From assembly GCA_021160185.1 (NCBI GenBank), contig JAGHDA010000323.1, forward strand, positions 1-11,403: 11,403 nt of DNA. The letters run 5' to 3'. This document shows, in pieces, positions 6,234 to 11,403 of the stretch. Within the stretch, counting starts at the first letter, position 1, and every line of letters starts with the position of its first letter. The position numbers were made by a program, and so were the translations under genes. The notes beneath the pieces are model-generated. The model was not told where the DNA came from. It ran no database searches and saw nothing but the letters and a program-made list of their open reading frames with translations. Origin of the DNA: Verrucomicrobiota bacterium. GTDB taxonomy: Bacteria > Verrucomicrobiota > Verrucomicrobiia > Limisphaerales > CAZBKV01.

Positions 6234-7421
6234 ATGAAGATTCTCGTCGCCAACATCGGATCCACCTCGCTCAAGTGGCGGCTTTACCGCTTCGAGGGGG
6301 AGGAAGAGCGGCTCCTCCACAAAGGCGGCTTCGAGCGGGTGGAGGATTACAGCCAGGCCATTGAGGGCTGTCTGCGCGCCCTGGCCGAAGCGGGAGCGGC
6401 GCAAGGCCCCAAAGACATCGACGCGGTAGGCTTCAAAACGGTCTTGGCGGAAGGCGTCAGCGGCTGCGTGCGCTTGGATGAAGGCGTCCTCAGGGCCATG
6501 GAAGCCATGAACTCGGCGGCGCCGGCGCACAACCCGCCCTACATCGCAGGCATCCGCCGGTTCGCAGAGCGGATGCCGGGCGTGCCCCTCATCGGCCTGT
6601 TCGAGACGGCCTTTTACCGCTGGGCCCCGCAAGCGGCCATGGAATACGGCGTGCCGCCTTCCTGGCGCGAAGCCGGCGTCCGGCGGCACGGCTTCCACGG
6701 AGCCAGCCACAAATACATCGCCGAGCGCTCCGCCGAACTCCTTGGCCGTCCGGACGTGGCCGAACGCGCAAAGCGGCTTTATGCGGACGGGGGCCGCACG
6801 CCGGTGAACGATCCGCCGCTGCGGGTCATCTCGTGCCATCTGGGCGGCAGCTCCTCGATTACGGGAATCCGCAACGGCGCGGCGGTGGGCAACAGCATGG
6901 GCTTCAGCCCCCAATCCGGCCTGCCTCACAACAACCGAGTGGGCGACCTGGACGTGTTCGCCTTTACGTTCATGATGCGCCGAGCCGGGTTGAGCCTGGA
7001 GGAAGCGGAGCGGCAGCTTTGCCGGGAAGCCGGATTGAAAGGCCTTTCGGGCGTCTCGAATGATCTGCGCGAAACGCTCGCCGCAGCCAGCAAGGGCGAT
7101 TCCCAAGCCAAGCTGGCGATCGAGGTGTTTGTCCATGAAATCCGGCGGTGGATCGGGGCTTATCTGGTGATGCTCAACGGGGCGGACGCCCTGGTGTTCA
7201 CCGCGGGCATCGGCGAAAACCAGCCTTTGATCCGCGAGGCGGTATGCCGCGACCTGGACGGGCTGGGCATCCGGGTGGATCCGGACCGCAACGCCGCGGC
7301 CCGGGCCGTGGAGGCTGTGATCAGCCCGGACGATTCGCCGGTGAAGGTCTTGGTCGTGCCCACAAACGAGGAGTTGGTGGTGGCGCGGGAAGCAAAACGG
7401 CTTTTGGAAACGGAACGGTAA
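6234..7421 (+). CDS. ackA: Divergent acetate kinase family protein (probable acyl/lactyl kinase)
   Basis: An ASKHA-fold acetate kinase homologue, 395 residues, expected to convert acyl phosphate and ADP to the free acid and ATP. Family motifs: NIGSTSLKW (7-15), APAHNPPY (96-103), RRHGFHGASHKY (150-161), ISCHLGGSSSITGI (199-212), GVSNDLRE (273-280), VFTAGIGEN (321-329), PTNEELVVARE (376-386). Aligned from memory with Methanosarcina thermophila AckA, several usual active-site positions differ: the HRVVHGG motif is FKTVLAE, putting Lys68 at Arg91; FDTAF is FETAF, putting Glu124 at Asp148; the acyl-pocket leucine before HNPP is Ala98; and TSMG is NSMG with Gly219 before it. His155 and Arg235 are kept. 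This points to a substrate larger than acetate, probably lactyl or propionyl phosphate. No targeting helix or ribosome site is seen, so it may act outside the shell. Confidence 0.88.
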   Translation: MKILVANIGSTSLKWRLYRFEGEEERLLHKGGFERVEDYSQAIEGCLRALAEAGAAQGPKDIDAVGFKTVLAEGVSGCVRLDEGVLRAMEAMNSAAPAHNPPYIAGIRRFAERMPGVPLIGLFETAFYRWAPQAAMEYGVPPSWREAGVRRHGFHGASHKYIAERSAELLGRPDVAERAKRLYADGGRTPVNDPPLRVISCHLGGSSSITGIRNGAAVGNSMGFSPQSGLPHNNRVGDLDVFAFTFMMRRAGLSLEEAERQLCREAGLKGLSGVSNDLRETLAAASKGDSQAKLAIEVFVHEIRRWIGAYLVMLNGADALVFTAGIGENQPLIREAVCRDLDGLGIRVDPDRNAAARAVEAVISPDDSPVKVLVVPTNEELVVAREAKRLLETER

Positions 7422-7431
7422 GCAACAAAAC

Positions 7432-7436
7432 GGAGG
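7432..7436 (+). promoter_or_regulatory. Strong ribosome binding site deciding the BMC-H3 start
   Basis: GGAGG lies 8 nt before the ATG at 7445. The open frame extends back to 7148 inside the kinase gene, but this site and the conserved BMC-H N-terminus fix the true start at 7445. Confidence 0.75.
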
Positions 7437-7444
7437 CAATCGCT

Positions 7445-7735
7445 ATGGCACAAGCCATCGGACTATTGGAAACGCGCGGGTTGGTGGCCCTGGTGGAGGG
7501 AACGGACGCAATGCTCAAAGCGGCCAACGTCGAACTGGCGGGCCCCATGAAGGCCCTGGGCAGCGGGTACGTGACGGCCGTGGTGGTGGGAGATGTGGCC
7601 GCGGTGAAAGCGGCGACGGACGCCGGAGCTCAAGCCGTCAAGGCCATCGGCGGCGAACTGGTCAGCGTCCATGTCATCGCCCGACCCCATCAGGAAGTGG
7701 AAGTGGTGCTGCCCAAGAAATCCGGCGCCAAGTAA
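7445..7735 (+). CDS. BMC-H shell hexamer protein 3 (pore loop GSGY, variant IARPH)
   Basis: Third BMC-H paralogue, 96 residues, separated from the other two by the kinase gene. It has AIGLLETRGLVALVEGTDAM at the N-terminus, the edge lysine in LKAANVEL, GDVAAVKAATDAG (49-61) and VSVHVIARPH (73-82). The pore loop is ALGSGY (37-42), with the serine familiar from PduA-type pores but without the preceding lysine. The family's PRPH is ARPH here, a proline lost at a nearly fixed position, and one residue is inserted in GGELVSV (69-75). The tail LPKKSGAK is basic. It starts 23 nt after the kinase stop and is followed 30 nt later by BMC-P1, so shell genes are spread through the operon rather than clustered. 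Confidence 0.96.
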   Translation: MAQAIGLLETRGLVALVEGTDAMLKAANVELAGPMKALGSGYVTAVVVGDVAAVKAATDAGAQAVKAIGGELVSVHVIARPHQEVEVVLPKKSGAK

Positions 7736-7765
7736 CCGCCGACCCGCCAAGGAGAACCGCAAGCG

Positions 7766-8089
7766 ATGTTCCTGGCCCGCGTAGAAGGCTCGGTAGTCGC
7801 CACCAAAAAGGACGCCTCGATGCTGGGGCGCAAGCTCCTCCTGCTGCGGCCGATGCTGGTAGACGAAAAAGATCCAACCCGCTTCCGCCCCGGGGTGAAC
7901 ACCATCGTGGCCGTGGACAGCGTGGGCGCAGGCGAGGGTGAAATGGTGATGTTCAGCCAAGGCAGCTCGGCCCGCCTGGCGCCCGGACTCAAAAGCGCCC
8001 CGGTGGACGCCGTGGTGGTGGGCATTGTGGACGCCGTGGAAGTGCTGGGCAGGCAGATCTACAGCGCAAGCCGGGAAGCTAAGCCGTAG
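7766..8089 (+). CDS. BMC-P shell vertex protein 1 (EutN/CcmL family)
   Basis: EutN/CcmL-family protein (Pf03319) of 107 residues; pentamers cap the twelve vertices of the icosahedral shell. It opens with MFLARVEGSVVATKKDASM, the standard first strand and basic loop, followed by GRKLLLLRPM (21-30). It has the central IVAVDSVGAGEGEMVMFSQGSSAR (47-70), whose GAGEGE loop lines the pentamer pore, and ends with VDAVVVGIVDAVEV (79-92) and a basic tail. At 107 residues it is the longest of the three BMC-P proteins here and closest to the canonical form. AAGGAG at 7749-7754 is a good ribosome site, although 11 nt from the ATG. It sits 71 nt before the aldehyde dehydrogenase. Confidence 0.95.
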   Translation: MFLARVEGSVVATKKDASMLGRKLLLLRPMLVDEKDPTRFRPGVNTIVAVDSVGAGEGEMVMFSQGSSARLAPGLKSAPVDAVVVGIVDAVEVLGRQIYSASREAKP

Positions 8090-8098
8090 GCCGCGAGC

Positions 8099-8124
8099 GG
8101 CGCGCCCCGCCGCGCCCGGCCGGG
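8099..8124 (+). other. GC-rich inverted repeats before the aldehyde dehydrogenase gene
   Basis: GGCGCG (8099-8104) pairs with CGCGCC (8111-8116) around a 6-nt loop, and CCCGGCCGGG (8115-8124) is a palindrome that competes for the same bases. There is no T-run. The hairpin occupies the 71-nt gap before the dehydrogenase start, where no clear ribosome site is found. It may damp expression of the downstream gene or protect an RNA end, but high GC makes chance stems likely. Confidence 0.3.
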
Positions 8125-8160
8125 GAGCGAAAACAACAAAGCCAAACAACAGACGGCTCC

Positions 8161-9657
8161 ATGAATGAACAATTGATCCAGGAAGTCGTAGCCGAAGTGG
8201 TTGCGCGGTTGGCCCAAGTCCAACCAGGGTTGCGGCTCAAAACTGACGGAGCGACCGCGCCCTCCCCCGCCAAGGCCGCTGCAAGTCCCCCTTCGCCCGC
8301 GCCGCCGCGGGCCGCCGCCGCGGGCCGCCGCCGGGGCGTCTTCACCGACGCCAATGAAGCGTGCGAAGCGGCCTCGGCGGCCTTTCGCCAGCTTCAGGAA
8401 AAAGGCCTTGAAGGCCGCCGCAAGATCGTCGCCATCGTCAAGGAGCTGTGCGAGGCCAACGCCGCCGAGTGGGCGCGGATGGAGCTGGAAGAAACCAAGA
8501 TCGGGCGGCTCGATCACAAGATCGAAAAGCTTCAGGTCATCAAGCTGGTCCCGGGCGTCGAATGGCTGCGCCCGGACGGATTGAGCGGCGACCACGGGAT
8601 CACCCTGGAAGAATACACCCCCTTTGGCGTCATCGGGGCCGTGACGCCGATGACGCATTCCATCCCCACGATCGCGGGGAACATCGTCAATATGGTCGCC
8701 GCCGGCAACGCGGCGGTGTTCAACCCCCACCCCAAGGCGGCCCGATGCGCCGTCCTCGCGGCGCAGACGTTCAACGAAGCCATCTACCGGGAAGTGGGCA
8801 TCGACAATATCGCCTGCGTGATTGAGAACCCCACCCTTGAATCCTTCCAAGCCATCTGCGCTCACGAAGCGGTGCGGCTGCTGTGCGTCACCGGCGGCCC
8901 CGGCGTGGTCAAGGCCGCCATGCAAACCGGCAAGCGCGCCATCTGCGCCGGCCCCGGCAACCCGCCGGTGCTGGTGGACGACACCGCCAACCTGAGCCGG
9001 GCGGCGCGAGACATCATCCGCGGCGCGGCCTACGACAACAACCTCCTTTGCGTGGGCGAGAAAGAAGTCTTCGCGCTGGACAACGTGGCCGACAAGCTGA
9101 TGGCCGAGATGGAGCGTCATGGAGCGGTTCGCCTCACGCCCGGCCAGCTCGACGCCTTGACCAAGGCCGCGTTCACTTTCAAAGAAGGCCAGGACGGCGG
9201 GGCTGAGCCCGTCGTCAACAAGGAATTCATCGGCAAAGACGCGACTGTGCTGGCTCAAGCCGCCGGAGTCTCTGTGCCGAACGGAACGGAGCTCCTCTTC
9301 GCGGAAACCGAGGCAAACCACCCGTTCGTCTTCGAGGAACAAATGATGCCGTTTATCCCTATCGTGCGGGTTCGCGACGTGGAGGAAGGCATTCGAGAGG
9401 CGCTCAAGGCCGAACGGGGCTACCGGCACACCTCCATTATCCATTCGAACAACGTGGAGCACATGACCGCAATGGGCCGCGCGCTCGACACCGCGCTTTT
9501 CATCAAGAACGGCCCCTGCATGGCCGGCCTCGGCCTGGGAGGCGAAGGTTACATGAGTTATTCGATCGCCACTCCCACCGGAGAAGGGGTGACCAATCCG
9601 AAAACGTTCACGCGCGTTCGCCGGTGCGTCATGGTGGACAATCTCCGGATCTACTGA
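8161..9657 (+). CDS. CoA-acylating aldehyde dehydrogenase (PduP-like, BMC lumen)
   Basis: A 498-residue CoA-dependent aldehyde dehydrogenase of the PduP/EutE type, which oxidises an aldehyde to acyl-CoA with NAD+ and supplies PduL. Residues 1-18 (MNEQLIQEVVAEVVARLA) form an amphipathic encapsulation peptide. An Ala/Pro/Arg linker follows (about 20-58), partly encoded by the GC repeat at 8301-8336. The catalytic domain starts near residue 60. Cofactor-binding parts include EYTPFGVIGAVTPMTHS (151-167), NPHPKAA (188-194) and VTGGPGVVKAA (243-253). AICAGPGNPPVLVDD (260-274) precedes YDNNLLCVGEKE (291-302), with the nucleophile Cys297. FEEQMMPFIPIVRV (391-404) and TPTGEGVTNPKTFTRVRRC (471-489) also match. 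It is about 30 residues longer than PduP, all of it in the linker. No strong ribosome site precedes the ATG. The likely substrate is lactaldehyde, by analogy with PVM loci. Confidence 0.94.
   Translation: MNEQLIQEVVAEVVARLAQVQPGLRLKTDGATAPSPAKAAASPPSPAPPRAAAAGRRRGVFTDANEACEAASAAFRQLQEKGLEGRRKIVAIVKELCEANAAEWARMELEETKIGRLDHKIEKLQVIKLVPGVEWLRPDGLSGDHGITLEEYTPFGVIGAVTPMTHSIPTIAGNIVNMVAAGNAAVFNPHPKAARCAVLAAQTFNEAIYREVGIDNIACVIENPTLESFQAICAHEAVRLLCVTGGPGVVKAAMQTGKRAICAGPGNPPVLVDDTANLSRAARDIIRGAAYDNNLLCVGEKEVFALDNVADKLMAEMERHGAVRLTPGQLDALTKAAFTFKEGQDGGAEPVVNKEFIGKDATVLAQAAGVSVPNGTELLFAETEANHPFVFEEQMMPFIPIVRVRDVEEGIREALKAERGYRHTSIIHSNNVEHMTAMGRALDTALFIKNGPCMAGLGLGGEGYMSYSIATPTGEGVTNPKTFTRVRRCVMVDNLRIY
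8301..8336 (+). repeat. Tandem GC-only repeat in the dehydrogenase linker
   Basis: Three tandem units, GCCGCCGCGG, GCCGCCGCCGCGG and GCCGCCGCCGGGG, cover 36 bp made almost entirely of G and C. They encode residues 48-59 (PPRAAAAGRRRG), the end of the flexible linker between the targeting helix and the catalytic domain. This looks like slippage growth of a region with little structural constraint. Length differences between strains would be expected here. Confidence 0.7.
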
Positions 9658-9681
9658 CGCGACTCCAAGGGAAAGCGAGCG

Positions 9682-9978
9682 ATGTATCTGGCCCGAGTCG
9701 AAGGAACCGCAATCGCCACGAAAAAGCATCCGAGCCTGAATGGGTGGCGGTTGCTGATATGCCAACCGCTCGACGCGGAGGGCAAGGCCTTCGGCGCGCC
9801 TCAAGTTGCCATTGACCCCCATGGGGCGGGGCTTCACCAAATGGTCATCATCTCTTCGGACGGAGCCGCGACGCGCCAAGCCGTCCGAGACCCCAAGAGC
9901 CCGGCGCGGTGGATGGTTACAGCCATTGTCGACAAAGCGGGGCGAGCGACGGCCGCCCCCAAGAAGTCCGCTTCATGA
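9682..9978 (+). CDS. BMC-P shell vertex protein 2 (EutN/CcmL family)
   Basis: Second EutN/CcmL-family vertex protein, 98 residues. The first strand and basic loop MYLARVEGTAIATKKHPSL match BMC-P1 closely, then GWRLLICQPLD (21-31), the central AIDPHGAGLHQMVIISSDGA (43-62) and the closing WMVTAIVDKAG (77-87). The family's VDSVGAGEGE loop is replaced by IDPHGAGLHQ, so the acidic pore loop of the canonical pentamer is lost and a histidine gained. AAGGGA at 9667-9672 is a fair ribosome site 9 nt before the ATG. Its stop overlaps the start of BMC-P3 by ATGA. It may form distinct vertices or mixed ones with its paralogues. Confidence 0.93.
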   Translation: MYLARVEGTAIATKKHPSLNGWRLLICQPLDAEGKAFGAPQVAIDPHGAGLHQMVIISSDGAATRQAVRDPKSPARWMVTAIVDKAGRATAAPKKSAS

Positions 9979-10277
9979 AACTGGGCCGAGTCATTGGACG
10001 GGTCACGTTGAGCAAAACCATTCCGGCTTTCACGGGAGGGCGCTGGCTTATCGTCTCCCCTTTCACGCGCGGCCATTACCAACAAGGACGGCAGCCGCCT
10101 TCCGGGCTCAGCAAGGATCCCTCTCCTGTTGTGTTTGATAATTTGGGAGGCGGCATGGGCGACACCATCGGCTATGTGGAAGGCCGCGAAGCCTCCATGC
10201 CCTTCGATCAACCGACTCCGGTAGACGCCATCAACGCGGCCATTATGGACGAAGTCTTCTACTCGCCGTTGCCATGA
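9975..10277 (+). CDS. BMC-P shell vertex protein 3 (EutN/CcmL family)
   Basis: Third and most divergent EutN/CcmL-family vertex protein, 100 residues. MKLGRVIGRVTLSKTIPAFT is the standard first strand and loop, then GGRWLIVSPF (21-30). An insert-like PPSGLSKDPSPVVFDN (41-56) precedes the pore loop LGGGMGDTIGYVEGREA (57-73). The C-terminus is VDAINAAIMDEVFYSP (83-98), in which the usual VVGIVD becomes INAAIMD. The start at 9975 overlaps the previous stop by ATGA. An upstream in-frame extension to 9909 lies inside BMC-P2 and is ignored. Only a weak AAGAAG precedes it, so its translation probably depends on BMC-P2. Three BMC-P types is the number I recall for PVM compartments. Confidence 0.93.
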   Translation: MKLGRVIGRVTLSKTIPAFTGGRWLIVSPFTRGHYQQGRQPPSGLSKDPSPVVFDNLGGGMGDTIGYVEGREASMPFDQPTPVDAINAAIMDEVFYSPLP

Positions 10278-11359
10278 AACGCGTAATTTCCACCAAAGAC
10301 GTTGAAGAGATGCTCCGCGCGGGAGCCGACCTGGGCTCCATCCCGGAGGATGCCATTTTGACCCCTTCGGCGAGGGATCTGCTCCGCGAAGCGCAAAACG
10401 GCTTCCTTCCAATGAAGAAAGGGAGCAACGGAGCGCCCGCCAAGGCATCCTCCAACGGCGCGAAGGCCCCGCCCTCCCCAAAGATCCCGGAGGACATCAA
10501 CTCGAAGAGCCCGCCGGAAGTTCTTCAGGCGTACTTTGAGTCTCCGGAAGTGGCCGCGCTTAAGGAGCAGATTTGCGACGTCGGTCGGCGCATGTGGCAG
10601 CGCGCTTATGTGGACGGCAACGGAGGGAACATTGCGATCCGGCTCAAAAATGATCTGGCTCTCTGCACCCCTACCCTGGTGTCCAAAGGTTTCATGAAGC
10701 CGGAGGACCTCTGCCTGGTGGACATGGAAGGCAACCAGCTCGCCGGATCGCGCAAGAGGACCAGCGAGATCCTCATGCACCTCCAAATTATGAAACGGCA
10801 GCCCAAGGCGGTCGCCACGGTCCACTGCCATCCGCCGCACGCCACGGCCTATGCGGTGGCCGGGGTGGAGCCGCCCACCTGCATGATTCCGGAGTTGGAG
10901 GTCTTTGTAGGACGGGTGCCCATCGCTCCCTACCGGACGCCCGGCTCGCCGGAAATGGGCCAACTGGTGGCCGATCTGGTGGACGAGCACAACACGATCC
11001 TGATGGGCAATCATGGCGCGGTGGCATGGAGCCACCTGAGCGTCGAGGACGCCTATTTCAAGATGGAAATCCTCGAGGCCTATTGCCGCACCGTGTGGGT
11101 GGCCTCCCAGCTTGGGAAACCTTTGAAAACCCTTGCCCCCGACCAAGTCAAAGAACTGCTCAAGATCAAGCAGAATCTGGGCATCCCCGATCCGCGCTAC
11201 GGTCTCAAAGAAGCGGAGCTCTGCGACAACGACGGCTGGAGCCCCGGCATCCAGTGCGTGGTTCCAACCAAGGACAGGGTGAACAGCGCGGACGCGGACC
11301 CGGAGGCTGAAGCTCTGGTCAAAGCCATCACCGACCGCATCATGGCCGCTGTGGAATAA
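10274..11359 (+). CDS. Class II (zinc) aldolase, fuculose/rhamnulose-1-phosphate type, with N- and C-terminal extensions
   Basis: A 361-residue class II aldolase/adducin-family protein that would cleave L-fuculose- or L-rhamnulose-1-phosphate to DHAP and L-lactaldehyde. The catalytic domain (about 90-285) has the phosphate-binding GNGGNIAIR (115-123) and TPTLVSKGF (132-140). It has Glu165 in TSEILMH as the likely catalytic acid and zinc ligands His184 and His186 in VHCHPPHA and His247 in GNHGAVAW. FucA-type enzymes are only about 215 residues long. Here about 90 residues are added in front, with a conserved-looking SIPEDAILTPSARDLL (22-37) and a Ser/Ala/Pro/Gly linker. About 75 residues are added behind, ending in an amphipathic helix (EALVKAITDRIMAAV, 346-360) like an encapsulation peptide. 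The start overlaps the BMC-P3 stop by ATGA, with no ribosome site. E. coli FucA uses the equivalent glutamate and histidines. Confidence 0.92.
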   Translation: MKRVISTKDVEEMLRAGADLGSIPEDAILTPSARDLLREAQNGFLPMKKGSNGAPAKASSNGAKAPPSPKIPEDINSKSPPEVLQAYFESPEVAALKEQICDVGRRMWQRAYVDGNGGNIAIRLKNDLALCTPTLVSKGFMKPEDLCLVDMEGNQLAGSRKRTSEILMHLQIMKRQPKAVATVHCHPPHATAYAVAGVEPPTCMIPELEVFVGRVPIAPYRTPGSPEMGQLVADLVDEHNTILMGNHGAVAWSHLSVEDAYFKMEILEAYCRTVWVASQLGKPLKTLAPDQVKELLKIKQNLGIPDPRYGLKEAELCDNDGWSPGIQCVVPTKDRVNSADADPEAEALVKAITDRIMAAVE

Positions 11360-11403
11360 CCGCCCCCCGACTCGAACGCCGGGAAACCCCGCGCCCCCAT
11401 GAA
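11360..11403 (+). other. Non-coding end of the window after the aldolase
   Basis: Forty-four GC-rich bases with no hairpin-plus-T terminator, so transcription probably continues. An ATG at 11399 is the last feature, but too little follows it and no ribosome site precedes it to call a gene. Confidence 0.5.

Noticed and set aside
6015..7439. A 474-codon open frame on the minus strand opposite the kinase gene
   Set aside because: Same shadow effect; composition is unlike a protein and no motif is visible, whereas the plus strand encodes a clear acetate kinase fold.
7148..7444. In-frame upstream extension of BMC-H3 by 99 codons
   Set aside because: It overlaps the kinase gene and is not BMC-like; the ribosome site at 7432 and the conserved N-terminus fix the start at 7445.
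8059..9879. A long open frame of 606 codons on the minus strand opposite the dehydrogenase
   Set aside because: It is antisense to a gene with clear catalytic motifs. It has His/Arg/Gly-rich composition with no recognisable domain and arises from high GC in the third codon position.
11399..11403. An ATG at the very end, possible next gene
   Set aside because: Only five bases are visible and there is no ribosome binding site before it.

Overview
The window is GC-rich, with genes packed densely on both strands. It most likely comes from a bacterium of the Planctomycetes-Verrucomicrobia group, and I favour Verrucomicrobia. The main reason is the plus-strand half (4825 to 11359), whose gene content matches the PVM-type bacterial microcompartment (BMC) known from that superphylum. 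The minus-strand genes, an O-antigen-ligase/TPR fusion and a signal-peptide-bearing protein that may be an outer-membrane barrel, fit but do not prove this. No taxonomic search was possible.

Layout. Positions 1-192 (minus) hold the N-terminus of an exported protein with a well-formed promoter upstream. Positions 396-2321 (minus) encode a polytopic O-antigen ligase/polymerase-like protein with a C-terminal TPR domain. Positions 2450-3928 (minus) encode XseA, the large subunit of exonuclease VII. Positions 3933-4736 (minus) encode a DeoR-family regulator. It lies 4 nt upstream of xseA and is divergent from the BMC operon across an 88-bp region that holds a helically phased GAAAGATTTT repeat (candidate operator) and a TTGACT/TAAAAG promoter.

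BMC operon, all plus strand, in order: PduL-type phosphotransacylase, BMC-H1, BMC-H2, divergent acetate kinase, BMC-H3, BMC-P1, CoA-acylating aldehyde dehydrogenase, BMC-P2, BMC-P3, class II aldolase. The last three genes overlap by ATGA junctions. No BMC-T trimer gene is present. No sugar isomerase, sugar kinase or lactate dehydrogenase is visible, so the locus probably continues beyond 11403.

How it should work, by analogy with the described PVM compartment for L-fucose/L-rhamnose breakdown: the aldolase cleaves a deoxyketose 1-phosphate to DHAP and lactaldehyde inside the shell. The aldehyde dehydrogenase makes an acyl-CoA (lactyl-CoA), PduL converts it to acyl phosphate while recycling CoA, and the kinase makes ATP plus the acid. 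Shell hexamers (BMC-H) form the facets and BMC-P pentamers cap the vertices. Three enzymes carry amphipathic terminal helices that look like encapsulation peptides; the kinase does not.

The compartment class is already described. The observations most worth a second look are the kinase active-site substitutions (including L to A in the acyl pocket), three BMC-H paralogues with three different pore loops, an aldolase extended at both ends, the phased operator, the promoter nearly abutting the first start codon, and a split between strong ribosome sites on hexamer genes and absent ones on most enzyme genes.
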